A DNA stretch of 64,000 nt from Luscinia megarhynchos (lineage: Eukaryota; Chordata; Aves; Passeriformes; Turdidae): positions 2,451,748-2,515,747 of the forward strand of contig CM067590.1 of assembly GCA_034336665.1 (NCBI GenBank), written 5' to 3'. Below the pieces are notes generated by a model, which was not told where the DNA came from, did not search any database, and was given only the letters and a program-made list of their open reading frames with translations. A program made the translations under genes and the position numbers. This document shows positions 1 to 10,979 of this stretch, piece by piece (position 1 is the stretch's first letter; each line of letters opens with the position of its first letter).

Positions 1-1176
1 AGGCGCCGTAGTACAGGTAGGACATGGAGTAGAACTCACCCAGGATGGCCGGGCTGGGAGGGGACAGCGGGATGACATCACAGGTACAGGGACAAGAGTG
101 ATGTCACAGGGATGGGGTCAGCGGGGTGACGTCACAGGGATGGGGACAGTGGGGTGACATCACAGGGAATGGGGACACGGGGTGACATCACAGGGATGGG
201 GATAGTGTGATATCACAGGAATGGAGACAGTGGGATGATGTCACAGGGGTGGGGACAGAGGTGACATCACAGGGATGGGGACAGGGGTTATGTCACAGGG
301 ATGGGGACAGTGGGGTGACGTCACAGGGATGGGGACAGGGGTGACGTCACAGGGAATGGGGACATTGGTGTCATGTCATAACAAGTAGGGACATGACAGG
401 TGTGACATCACAGCCAGCAGGGACAGGGATATGATGTCACAAGGAGTGGGGACAGCAGGGTGATGTCACAACAAACAGGGACAGGCTGTGATGTCAAAAG
501 GGACAAGGGAAGCAGTGTGACATCATAAGGAGCAGCGACATTGATGCAATGTCACAACAAGCACGGACAGGGGTGTGACATCACAAGGGACAGGGACAGC
601 AGTGTGACATCACGGCCAGCAGGGACAATAATGTGATGTCACAGGGGACAGGGACAGGGGTGTGACATCACATCCGGCAGCACACGGCTGTGCCACCCCA
701 GGGGACAGTGACAGGGCTGTGCCACCCCAGGGGACAGGTCTGAGCCACCCCAGGGGACAGTGACAGGTCTGTGCCACCCCAGGTGACAATGGCAGGGCTG
801 TGCTACCCCAGGGGACTGTGACAGGGCTATGCCACCCATAGGACAGCGCTGTGCCACCCCAGGGGACAGTGACAGGTCTGTGCCACCCCAGTGACAGTGC
901 CACCCCCGCGCCGTCCCCACCCCGCTCACCGCAGCGGCTCCGGCGGTGGCGCGGGCAGGGCGGTGCCGCTGGTGGCGTTGGTGGCGCTGGTGGCGTTGCG
1001 GGGGGGGCACAGTGCCCCCGAGGTTGGCAGCACCCCCATGGTGGCAGCGCTGGGCGGGTACAGGGTGGCACCCACGGCCACCCACAGGGACAGCGCCAGG
1101 CCCACGGCCAGACCGCCCAGCACAGCCTGCGACAGCGACAGCGACAGCGGAAGGGGACGGGGATGGGACGGGGACG

Positions 1177-1210
<34 letters not shown>

Positions 1211-4200
1211 GGGACAGGGACAGGGGGGTCAGCAGGGTCCAGGGGGGCTGCAGAGACCCCCTCAAAAACCTCAAATATCCCAAATATGGCTGTGCTGAAT
1301 GGCAGAACCGCCACGCCCCCAAATCCTCCGAACCCTGCAGACCCCCAAATACCCCCAAAGCCCAAACACCCAACCCCTAAATCCCAAATCCCCAAACCCC
1401 CACATCCTCCAATCCTCAAACTCCCAACACTCAAATCCCTCAAATCCTAAACTCCAGATTCCCCAAATCCCAAATCCCCCAAACCCCAGATCCCCAAATT
1501 ACCCAAACCTCAGATCCCCAAACCCCCTAAACCCCCAAATCCCCAATCCCCTGAACCCCCAAACCCCCCAAACTCCCAACCTCCAAATCCCTCAAACCCT
1601 AAACCCCCAAATCCCCCAAACCCCCAGATCCCCAAATCCCTCAAACCCTAAACCCCAAATTCCCCAAACCCCCAAATCCCAAACCCCACTCCCGAAATCC
1701 CAAACCCCTCACCCCAATCCCCACACCCCAAATCCCCAATCCCTTAAACCCCAAATCCCCCAATCCCTTACACTCCTCATCCCTCACCCCAAATCCCAAA
1801 TCCCCCAAACCCCAAATTCCAAATCCCCGAAATCCCCAATCCCCCAAATCCCTCAAACCCTAAACCCCCAAATCCCTCAAACCCTAAACCCCCAAATCCC
1901 TCAAATCCCTCAAATCCCCAAAACCCAATTCCCAAACTCCAATCCTCCAAATCCCTCAAAACCTAAACCCAAATTCCCCAAACCCCTGATCCCGAAATTC
2001 CCAAACCTCCAACCCTCAAATCCCTCAAACCCTAAACCCCAAATTCCCCAAACCCCTGAAATCCCAAATCCCCCAAACCCCAAATTTCCCAAACCCCAAA
2101 CTTCAAATCCCCCAATCCCCAAACCCCACACCCTAAACCCCAAATCCCGCAATCCCCCAATCCCTACACCCCAAACCCCTCACCCCAAACCCCAAATGCC
2201 CCAATTCCCCAATCCCCCAAACCCCAAATCCCACTCCCCAAACCCCTGACCCCAAACCCCTGACCCCAAACCCCTGGCCCCAAACCCCAAATCCCCTCTC
2301 TCACGGCGGTGCCGCAGCGGGGCAGGAACATTCCCAGCACGAAGGCGCCGAGCAGGGGCCCGCTGATCACCCCCATCACCGTGAATGACCCCTGGGGGTT
2401 TGGGGCTTTTTTTGTGGAGTTTTTGGGGTCTGGGAGAGCTCCAGGGCGTGCCTGGCACTGCCCCAAACCCCTCCTTGAGGGCTCTCCCGGTGCCACCAGA
2501 GCGTGGCCGTGTCCCCATTGTGTCCCGGCTATGTCCCCACTCGGATAGGCACTGGCAGCAGGCGGGGTTTGAGGGGTTAAGGGCTTTTTGGGGGGAGTTT
2601 GGGATTTTTTTAGGGGGTAAAAGGAGAGGGAGGATTTTAGGTCTCAGGGGTCTCCAGGGAGTGCCTGGCCCTGCCCCAACCCCCCCTCCTCGAGGGCTCT
2701 CCCGGTGCCACCATAGCGTGGCTGTGTCCCCACTGTGTCCCCGCTTGGGTGGGCAGTGACAGCAGGAAGAGTTTGGGGGGTTTGGGTTTTTTTTGGGGGG
2801 GTTGGGGTTCGGGGGGTATTTTCGGGTTTGGAAGAGCTCCAGGGGGTGCCTGGCACTGCCCCAACCCCTTCTCGAGGACTCTCCTGATGCCACCAGAGCG
2901 TGGCCGTGTCCCCATTGTGTCCCCACTGTGTCCCCTCTTGGGTGTGCAATGATAGCAGGAGGAGTTTGAGGGGTTTTGGGTTTTTGGAGGATTTTTTGGG
3001 TATCAGGGGGGCTCCAGGGGGTGCCTGGCACTGCCCCAACCCCTTCTCGAGGACTGTCCTGGTGCCACTAGAGCGTGGCCATGTCCCCATTGTGTCCCCA
3101 CTCAGGTGGGCAGTGACAGTGGGGAGGGGTTTGGGGTTTTTGCATTTTTTTGGGGGGATAGAAGCCAAGGGAGGGGATTTGGGGTCTTTTTGGGGCTCTC
3201 ACCTGCAGGACACCCCCCACCCAGCAGCGAGGACAGAGCAGCCACGGTGATGCACGAGGTGCCGTGGGTGAGAGCTCTTGGGAATATGGGATGGGATGGG
3301 ATGGGATGGGATGGGATGGGATGGGATGGGATGGGATGGGATGGGATGGGATGGGATGGGATGGGATGGGATGGGATGGGATGGGATGGGATGGGATGGG
3401 ATGGGATGGGATGGGATTGGGGTGGGATTGGGGTGGGATTGGGGGTGGGATTGGGGTGGGATTGGGGTGGGATTGAGATTGATGGGATGGGATTTATGGG
3501 ATGGGATTTTTGGGATTGGGATCAATGGGACCAATGGGACTGGATGGGATGGGATTGATTGGACGGGATTGGGGTGGGATTGGGATTGATGGGATGAGAT
3601 TGGGATGGGATGGCACAGCCTGGCACATCCCAAATTGAGGTGACACATCCCAGGCAGGGGTGACAGGTTCCTGTGGGGTGACACGTCCCCAGGAGGGGTG
3701 GCACTCACAGAGCCCCTTGGAGATGAGGGTCAGGCGCCTCGGGGACAGCGCCGGCAGCCGCGGCTTCACCAGATCCTCCACCGTGACGGCGGCCATGGCG
3801 TTGATGGAGGTGGAGGCCGTGCTGGGCACACCATGTTCCCGTCACCCCCAGACCCCAAAAATCCACCCCGATCCCAAAACCTTCCTCCCAAAACCCCCTG
3901 ATCACAAATCCCACCACTCGCAGCTGTGCTGCAGAACAGCAGGACCCCAGATCCCCTCTCCCAACCCCCAAACCCCAAATCCCACCCCAATCCCTAAAAC
4001 CCCTCCAAAACAAGGAGCCCCTAAAACCCTCCAAACTTCCCAAATCCCACCTCGATCCCCCCAAGCCCCTAAAACTTTCCAAACTCTCCTGACCCAAAAA
4101 ACTCCAAAATCCCCCAAAGACCCCAAACCCCACAAAAGCCCCAATTCTCCAAATCCCCAATCCCCCAAACCCCTCAGATCTCCCAAACCCCCCAAATTCT

Positions 4201-7200
4201 CAAACCTCCCAACCCCCCCAGATTTTAATTTTTTTTAATTCCCCAAAACCCTCCAAACCCCCCAAATCCCCCCAACCCCTCCCAAACCCCCTCAGATCTC
4301 CCAAACCTCCCTGATTTTTTTTATTTTTTAAATCCCCCCAAATCTTCCAACCCCCCAAATCCCCCCAAGCTCCCCCAAATCCCTCAAATCTTTCAAAGCC
4401 CCCAAACCCCCCAAATCTCCCAGATTTTCCAAAGCCCCCAAACCCCACAAATCCCTCAAACACCCCAAATCCCCCAAATCCCCCAAGCCTTCCAAATCTC
4501 CAAACCCCCAAACCCCTCAAACCCCTCAAATCCCCCAAACCCCCCAAATCCCTCAAACTCCCAAATCCCCCAAAACCCTCAAATATCCCAAATCCTCAAA
4601 CCTGCCAAATCCCCCACATCCCCCAAATCCCCCACATCCCCCCAAATTCCCCAAATCCTGGGGTGGGGGCCCCCCTCACCTGAGGGTGCCACTGTAGGCG
4701 CAAGCCAGGAACAGCCCTGGCACCCCCGGGGCGCTCTGGAAGATGTCCAGGACCAGGTAGGGCATGTACTGGGGGGAGGGGGTGTGTAAAGGGGGGCGCG
4801 ACCCCCGGGGGCACTCCAACAACTCATGGGAAACCCTCAAACTGCTTCAGGGAGTGATGGAAGGGGCAGAACCCCCAGAGGACCCCAAAACTCCCTGGGA
4901 CCACCCCAAATTCCCACCCCGCTGCCTCAGGGAACGCTGGAGGGGCCAGGACCCTGGGGGACCCCAAAACCCCCTTGGACCCCCACAAATTCCCGTCCTG
5001 CTGCCTGGGGAGTCCTGGAAGGGAACAGGACCCCGGGGGGCCCCAAAATCCTCTCTGACCCTGTTACTTGAAGGGTCCTGGAGAGGATCAGAATCCCAGA
5101 GGACCCCAAAACTCCTTCTGACCCCACTGCCTTGGGGGTCCTGGAGAAGATCTGAACCCCAAGGGACCCCAAACCCATCTGTGCCTGCAGGGGGTCCTGG
5201 AAGGGAACAGGACCCCGAGGGACCCCAAAATCCCCTGTGACCCCACTGCCTTGGAAGGTCCTGGAAGGTACAGGATCCTGAGGGACCCCAAAACCCCCTG
5301 TGACCCCCGCCAGATTCCCGTCCTGTTGCCCGGGAGGTACTGCAAGGGAACAGGACCCTAAGGGACCCCAAAAACCCCTCTGACCCCACTGCTTTAGGAG
5401 GTCCTGGAAGGGAACAGGACCCCAAGGAACCCCCAAATCCCCTGTGACCCCACTGCTTTGGGAGGTCCTGGAAGGGAACACAACTCAGAAGGACCCCGAA
5501 GCCCCCTCTGACCCCACTGCTTTGAGTGGTCCTGGAGAGGATCAGAATTCCAGGAGACCCCAAAACTCCCACTGCCTTGGGAGGTCCTGGAAGGGACAGG
5601 ACCCCGAGGGACCCCAAAACCCCCTGTGGCCCCACTACCTTGGAAGGTACTGGACCCCAAAACCCCGGGGGGGCCGTACCTGGTCGGGGGCGGCGATGGC
5701 CCCGGCCAGGAGCGGGTCACAGTGGCGATAGAGCGCGAACATGACGAGCCCGCAGGCGACCGCGCTGGCCACGATGCAGAAAAGCCCCACTTGATTGACC
5801 AGCAGCGCCCTGGGGGGGCACGGGGGGGGGTTCACAGGTCCTGCCTGGGCACTGGACACCTGCCAGGTCCTGGCAGGGCGTGAGGGGTCATGCAAGGTCC
5901 TGGAAGGGTTCCTAAGAGGGGCTCAGTCCGTGCAGGGGCTGAGTGTCGGGTCCTTGCAGGGGAATTTAGGAGCCATAACGGAGTGCAAGGTCCTGGCAGG
6001 GGTGTCAGGGGAATTCAGGGTCCCTAAAAAGGTGCAAGGTCCTTGCAGGGTCTCTTTAGGGCTGTCTGGTCAAGTCAGGATCACTAAAGGGGTGAAGGGT
6101 CCTTGTAGGGTCCTTGCAGGGTGAGTGTGGGGGCATCAGGAGAGTGCAGGGTCCTTGCAGGGTCAGTGTGGGGGTGTCCGGTCAGTGCAGGTTCCTTGCA
6201 GGGTCAGTGTGAGGGTGTCCGGTCAGTGCAGGGTCCTTGCGGGGGCTGTGCCAGGTCCTTGCAGGGCACTGCAGCCAAGGACAAAGCCTTACCCAGCACA
6301 TCCCCTGACCCCTGCGAACCCCCAGCGTGGGATCCGGACGATCCCTGGGATCCAGGCGCTTCCTGGGATCCACCCAATTCCTGAGATCCTACCAATTTCC
6401 GGGATCCAGACGATCCCCGGGATCCAGCCAATTCCCAGGACCAGCAGATTCCCTGGATCCAGCCAATCCCTGGGATCCAGGTGATCTCTAGGATCCACCC
6501 AATTCTCAGGATCCAGCCAATTCCGGGGACCCAGCCGATTCCCGGGATCCAGCCGATTCCCAGGATCCAGCCGATTCCCAGGATCCAGCTGATTCCCGGG
6601 ATGCACCCAATTCCTATGATCCACCCAATTTCCGGGATCACCCACCCAATTCCTAGGACTAAGCCATTTCCCATGACCCAGCCAATTCCCGGGATCCGGC
6701 TGATTCCTGGGATCCAGCCAAACCCGGGGATCCACCCAATTCCTGTGACCCAGCCAATTCCCAGGATCCAGCCGATCCCCAGGATCTGGCAATTCCCAGG
6801 ACCCAGCCAATTTCCGGGATCCAGCCAATTCCTGGGATCCAACCGATGCCCAGGCTCCAGCCAATTCTGGGCATCCAGCTGATTCCTGGGATCTGGCCAA
6901 TTCCCGTGATCCAGCCAATTCCTGGGATCTACCCAGTTCCCGGGACCTACCCAATTCCCAGGATCCAACCATCCAATTCCTGGGAACCATCCAATTCCCA
7001 GGATTCAGTCGATTCCCAGGATCCAGCCAATTCCTGTGACCCAGCCAACTCCTGGGACCCATCAAATTCCCAGGATCCAGGTGATCCCTGGAACTCATCA
7101 AATTCCCAAGATCCAGGTGATCCCCAGGATCCAGCCAATTCCCGGGATCCAGCCAATCACCAGGATCTGGCAATTCCCGGGATCCAGGTGATCCCTGGGA

Positions 7201-10200
7201 CCCATCCAATTCCCGGGATCCACCGATTCCCGGGATCCACTCAATTTCCAGGGTCCAACCATCCAATTCCTGTGACCCAGCCAATGCCTGGGATCCAGGT
7301 GATCCCTTGGACCCGTCCAGTTCCCAGGATTCAATCGACTCCCGGGATCCAGCCAATCCCTGGGATCCAGCCGATTTCCCGAACCCAGCCAATTCCCGGG
7401 ATCTGCCCAATTCCCAGGATCCAGCCGATCCCCGGACCCCGCACTCACATCTTGGCCTCCCTCTCGCTCCTGCACGCCACGTAGCGCTGCACCTGCGCCT
7501 GGTTGACGCCGTACATGGAGAGCCAGAGCAGCGTCCCGCCCAGCACGAACGTCCACACGGTGTAACGGCTCCGCGGGTCCGGGTTAAAGCTGGGGCGGGG
7601 CGAGGAGTGACCCCAAAACCCGGGAATGGGGGTGAGGGGTGGGAGTGACCCCACAAATCCCGGGGAGAGGGGATGGGAGTGACCCCACAAATCCCGGGGA
7701 GAGGGGATGGGAGTGACCCCACAGATCCTAGGGTGAGGGGATGGGAGTGACCCCAAAACCCGAGAATAGGAGTGAGGAATGGGAGTGACCCCACAGATCC
7801 CGGGGAGAGGGGATGGAAGTGACCCCTAAATAGAGGGTGAGAGGGGCTGGGAGTGACCCCAGAGCTCCGGTGGTGAGGGGCAGGGAGTGACCCCAAAACC
7901 CAGGACAGGGGGCGAGGGGCTGGGAATGACCCCACAACCCCCAGGTAAGGGGGTGAGAAGGGTGCCCACCCTTTGGGGGGCACTGTGACCCCCCAGCACC
8001 CCGGGCAACTGGACAGGGGTCCCGCAGAATTGGGAGGGATACAGTGACTCGCCAGCACCCCGAGGCAGCTGGACAGGGGTCCCGGGGATTTGGGGCGGAC
8101 TTACTCTGCGAAGTTGATCCTGGAGCCATTGGCGGCGATGCTCAGTACCCTGGCGGGACCCCCCACCAGCAGCACCCCGCGGATGGCGACGGCGACAAAA
8201 CCCGAGAGCATCACGAACACCTGGAACACGTCGGTCCAGATGACAGCCTTCATCCCGCCCTGCGGCAAAGCGAGCGGGGCTGAGCGCCGGGAGCACCCGA
8301 GACAGCCCCGGAAACACCCCCGGGAGCACCCGGGACAGCCCCAGGACCACTTGGATATCCGGGACACCCCAGGACACACCCGGGACAACTCTGGGACATC
8401 CCAGCGACACCCCGGGACACCTCCGGGACAGCCCCGAGACATCCCTGGACACCCCTGGGACCCTCAGGACACCTTTGGATACCCCCGGGACACCCTCGGG
8501 ACACCCCCGGAGCTCCCTGGGACACCCCTGGACACCCCCGTGACCTCCAAGACACGCCCGGGACCATCCGGAGCACCCCCGGGATACCTCTGGACACCCC
8601 CGGGATACCCCTGGACAACACCGGGACCCCCGAGACACCACCGGGACCCCCGAGACACCTCCGGGACACACCTGGAATCCCCCCTGGGACACACTCCCAG
8701 GACACTCCGGGACACCCCCGGGGACACCCCGTGACCACCCGGTACAATCCCGGAACACCCCCGGGACACCCCGGGACATCCTCGAGACACTCCCGAGACA
8801 CCCCTGGAACCCTCAGGACACCCCCGGGACACCCCCGAGACACTCCAGGACACACCCGGAGCCCCCCGGGACACACCCGGAACACTTCGGGACACACCCG
8901 GACACCCCCGGCCCTCCCGCGCTCACTATGGTGGTGTAGAAGGTGCAGATGACCCCCGTGGACAGCAGCGATGCCCAAATGTCCAGCCCGGTCACTGGAG
9001 GAGAGGGAAGGTGCTGAGAGGGGGGGAACTGTCACCTGGATGGGGACAGGCAGCAGCCCCCCAGTGCCACCACACCTTGGTTTAGGATCAGCGCGGGCGC
9101 GTAGATGACGATCCCGGTGTAGAGCATCTGCGGGACGAGGCGGGGACAGCGCCGTGTCACCGTGGGGTGACATCGAGGGCACGGGACAGGTGACACCTCG
9201 AGGACAGAGCAGAGAAAACATCGCGGTTTTCTCAGCAAACAGCGCTCCCGCCGCGCTCCGCTCGCTCCGAGCCAGCGAAAACACGAGCACGGGATGAAGG
9301 ATCCTGCCTGGGGCTCAGGGCAGCGCCGCTCCGAACCCCGCGGTGTCACCGCTCCGATCTCCCCAGTGTCACCGCTCCGAACCCCGCGGTGTCACCGCTC
9401 CGATCTCCCCAGTGTCACCGCTCCGAACCCCGCAGTGTCACCACCCCGAACCCCGCTGTGTCACCCCCCCGAGTCCCCGCGGTGTCACCGCTCCGAGCCC
9501 CGCAGTGTCACCGCCCGAACCCCGTGGTGTCACCGCTCCGATCTCCCCCCAGTGTCACCGCTCCGAACCCCTCAGTGTCACCACCCCGAACCCCGCTGTG
9601 TCACCCTCCCCCGAGTCCCCGCGGTGTCACCGCTCCGATCTCCTCAGTGTCACCATCCCAAGCCCCGCAGTGTCACCACCCCGAGCCCCGCAATGTCACC
9701 ATCCCGAGCCCCCGCGGTGTCCCCGCTCTGTCCTCAAGCTCGCCACACACGCACCGTGGCCACCACATACTGCACGGTCCCGCACAGCCGCACGCTCCGG
9801 CTGAAGCGCCGCTCCAGGTACTGCGACAAGGAAAAGGACAAGGAGCACGTCGGGGCCACCCCGGAGTGACCCCAAAACGGGGGACAAGAAGGGCTGGGAG
9901 CGATGCCCAGAACCCCGGACAGGAGGTGACAGGGGCTGGCAGTGACCCCCAGAACCACGGACAGGGGGTGAGAGGGACAAGGAGTGACCCCCAGAATCCA
10001 GGACAAGGGGTGAGAGGGGCTAAGAGTAACCCTCAAAACTCAGAACAGAGGGTGAGAGGGGCTCGGAATGACCAGAGCTCAGGACAGTGGGTGAAGCCTT
10101 GGGAGTGACCCCCAGAACCCCGGACAGGGGGAGCAGGGTCCTCACCCCGTGGGACGGGGGACTCAAGAGTCCCCAGAACCCCAAGGCAGGGTGGGGTGGG

Positions 10201-10979
10201 GTGTGGTGCCCCACAAGACCCGGGGCAGGGGGTGAGAAGGGTCCAGACCCCGAGACCTTGAGGGGGGACACCGTGACACCCCAGAACCGTGGGGAAGGGG
10301 GAGTGGGGTGACGAGGAATTCCTGACCCTCAGCACTCCGGGGAAGGAGGAGCGGGGTCCGCACCCCGCGTGGTTGGGGGGGACACAGTGACCTCCACAAC
10401 ACCCGAGGCGGGACGAGCAGGGTCCTGTGACTTTAGGGGGGCGGACACAGTGACCCCCAGAACCCCGGTGCAGGAGAAGCACGGTCCGCACCGCGCGGGG
10501 CTGGGGAGGCGAAATTAACCCTGGAGCCGCCGGCGGCGATGCTCAACACCTTGACACGACCCCCCACCACCCGTGTCCCCTCCGTGTCCCCTCCGTGTCC
10601 CCTCCGCGCCCACCTCGTAGGTGCTGGTGAGCCCCAGGCGGTAGAAGACGGGCAGGAAGAGCTGCGCGGTCAGCGCGCTGTTGATGAGCTGCGCCAGGCA
10701 CATCCAGAGGAATTTGGCTCCGTAGCGGAACGCCTCGGCCGGCACCCCCAGCACCTGGATCGCCGACATGAAACTGGCCGACAGCGACAGCCCCACGGGC
10801 AGCGCTGACATCCTCCGGCCACCCGTGAAAAAATCCTCCGAGGTTTTCTGGCCGCCTTTGGCCAGCCCGTGGAAGAGCCCGATGCCCGTGGAGATGAGCA
10901 GCATCAGCGCGAACACCCCGTAATCCCACGGGCTGAAGGTGAGGTCCCGCACGTCTCGAGGTCCTTGAGGAGCTTCCAT
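1..10979 (-). CDS. SLC5A5: Sodium/iodide cotransporter (NIS), partial: 12 coding exons plus part of the 13th
   Basis: Na+-coupled iodide uptake carrier of the basolateral thyroid membrane, a 13-helix SLC5 family protein. The start ATG at 10979 sits in a strong Kozak context (ccaccATGg) and opens [10 protein letters not shown], followed by [11 protein letters not shown] and [10 protein letters not shown] as in mammalian NIS. Exons read: 10979-10614, 9820-9755, 9127-9076, 8994-8927, 8259-8105, 7589-7449, 5809-5680, 4768-4680, 3821-3709, 3274-3203, 2391-2305, 1126-930, and 53-1 (cut by the window edge). Except around exon 10 the phases join cleanly. The Na+-site motif [11 protein letters not shown] is intact, and exon 12 keeps two N-glycosylation sequons (NATSATNAT) where human NIS has its last two. 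The C-terminal tail lies outside the window. SLC5A6 and SLC5A8 are related, but the sequence and the JAK3 neighbour favour SLC5A5. One apparent indel is described separately. Confidence 0.93.
60..905. repeat. Two minisatellites in SLC5A5 intron 12
   Basis: Positions 60-655 are about 22 imperfect copies of a ~27-bp unit built on GGGATGGGGACAG followed by TGACATCACA. Positions 660-905 are about ten copies of a ~25-bp unit (CTGTGCCACCCCAGGGGACA). Several units of the first array contain a perfect CRE palindrome, TGACGTCA, at 127-134, 316-323 and 342-349. Confidence 0.85.
1140..2290. repeat. GGGACA hexamer and CCCCAAAT-rich array in SLC5A5 intron 11
   Basis: A short GGGACA run lies at 1160-1215, next to exon 12. 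From 1300 to 2290 the plus strand is a degenerate array of CCCAAATCCC and CCCCAAACCCC blocks. Because the gene lies on the minus strand, the intronic RNA is rich in GGGG runs. Confidence 0.85.
2400..3190. repeat. Long-unit tandem repeat (~190 bp x 4) in SLC5A5 intron 10
   Basis: Four successive copies share a core running from GAGCTCCAGGG through TGCCTGGCACTGCCCCAAC to GCCACCAGAGCGTGGC and GTCCCC. They begin near 2430, 2640, 2830 and 3010 and differ mainly in the poly-T/G linker. Confidence 0.8.
3203..3274 (-). other. SLC5A5: SLC5A5 exon 10 with an apparent 1-base frame error
   Basis: The exon reads [21 protein letters not shown] in the frame inherited from exon 9. The last codons before the donor (gtc ctg cag, expected VLQ) are in a different frame, and exon 11 ([12 protein letters not shown]) begins on a codon boundary. 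The simplest reading is one extra base, or two missing, beside the G run at about 3211-3217. It may be a consensus error in a homopolymer or a real frameshift. Confidence 0.6.
3285..3610. repeat. GGGAT pentamer microsatellite in SLC5A5 intron 9
   Basis: About 26 near-perfect copies of ATGGG occupy 3289-3415, followed by a degenerate tail (GGGGTGGGATT units) to about 3610. The array begins only about ten bases upstream, on the minus strand, of the exon 10 acceptor. Confidence 0.95.
3840..4665. repeat. CCCCAAAT-type array in SLC5A5 intron 8
   Basis: Degenerate repeats of CCCCAAATCCCCCAAAC with a few T-rich interruptions (4215-4340). The composition matches the intron 11 array. Confidence 0.8.
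4825..5655. repeat. ~62-bp minisatellite in SLC5A5 intron 7
   Basis: About 13 copies of a unit made of GGTCCTGGAAGGGAACAGGA, then CCCCGAGGGACCCC, then a linker ending in TGACCCCACTGCCTTGG. Copies are well conserved and in one orientation. Confidence 0.85.
5880..7440. repeat. Two minisatellites filling SLC5A5 intron 6
   Basis: Positions 5880-6260 are ~30-bp units around GGGTCCTTGCAGGGT. Positions 6310-7440 are roughly 60 copies of an 18-bp unit, GGGATCCAGCCAATTCCC, with scattered variants (GATCCAGGTGATCCC). The second array is open for long stretches in several frames and gives spurious ORFs. Confidence 0.9.
7600..8095. repeat. ~34-bp minisatellite in SLC5A5 intron 5
   Basis: Units contain GGAGTGACCCCACAGATCCC followed by GGGGAGAGGGGAT. 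The array degenerates toward 8095, close to exon 5. Confidence 0.8.
8280..8915. repeat. GGGACACCCC-type array in SLC5A5 intron 4
   Basis: Dense 10-12-bp units (GGGACACCCCC, GGGACATCCC). The array covers nearly the whole intron between exons 5 and 4. Confidence 0.85.
9205..9730. repeat. Hairpin and 24-bp minisatellite in SLC5A5 intron 2
   Basis: GAGAAAAC (9212-9219) and GTTTTCTC (9226-9233) form a perfect 8-bp inverted repeat around a 6-base loop. From 9330 to 9725 there are about 16 units of TCACCGCTCCGAACCCCGCA type with regular variants. Confidence 0.8.
9860..10500. repeat. Degenerate ~45-bp minisatellite in SLC5A5 intron 1
   Basis: Units contain GACCCCCAGAACCCCGGACA followed by GGGGGTGAGAGGGG. 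Copies diverge strongly after about 10130. Confidence 0.7.

Noticed and set aside
1299..2249. 316-codon Pro/Asn/Gln-rich ORF
   Set aside because: It is a reading frame through the CCCCAAAT intronic array of SLC5A5, antisense to the gene.
6310..7440. Regular repeats that could look like a CRISPR array
   Set aside because: The units are contiguous, with no unique spacers, and the sequence is vertebrate intronic DNA.
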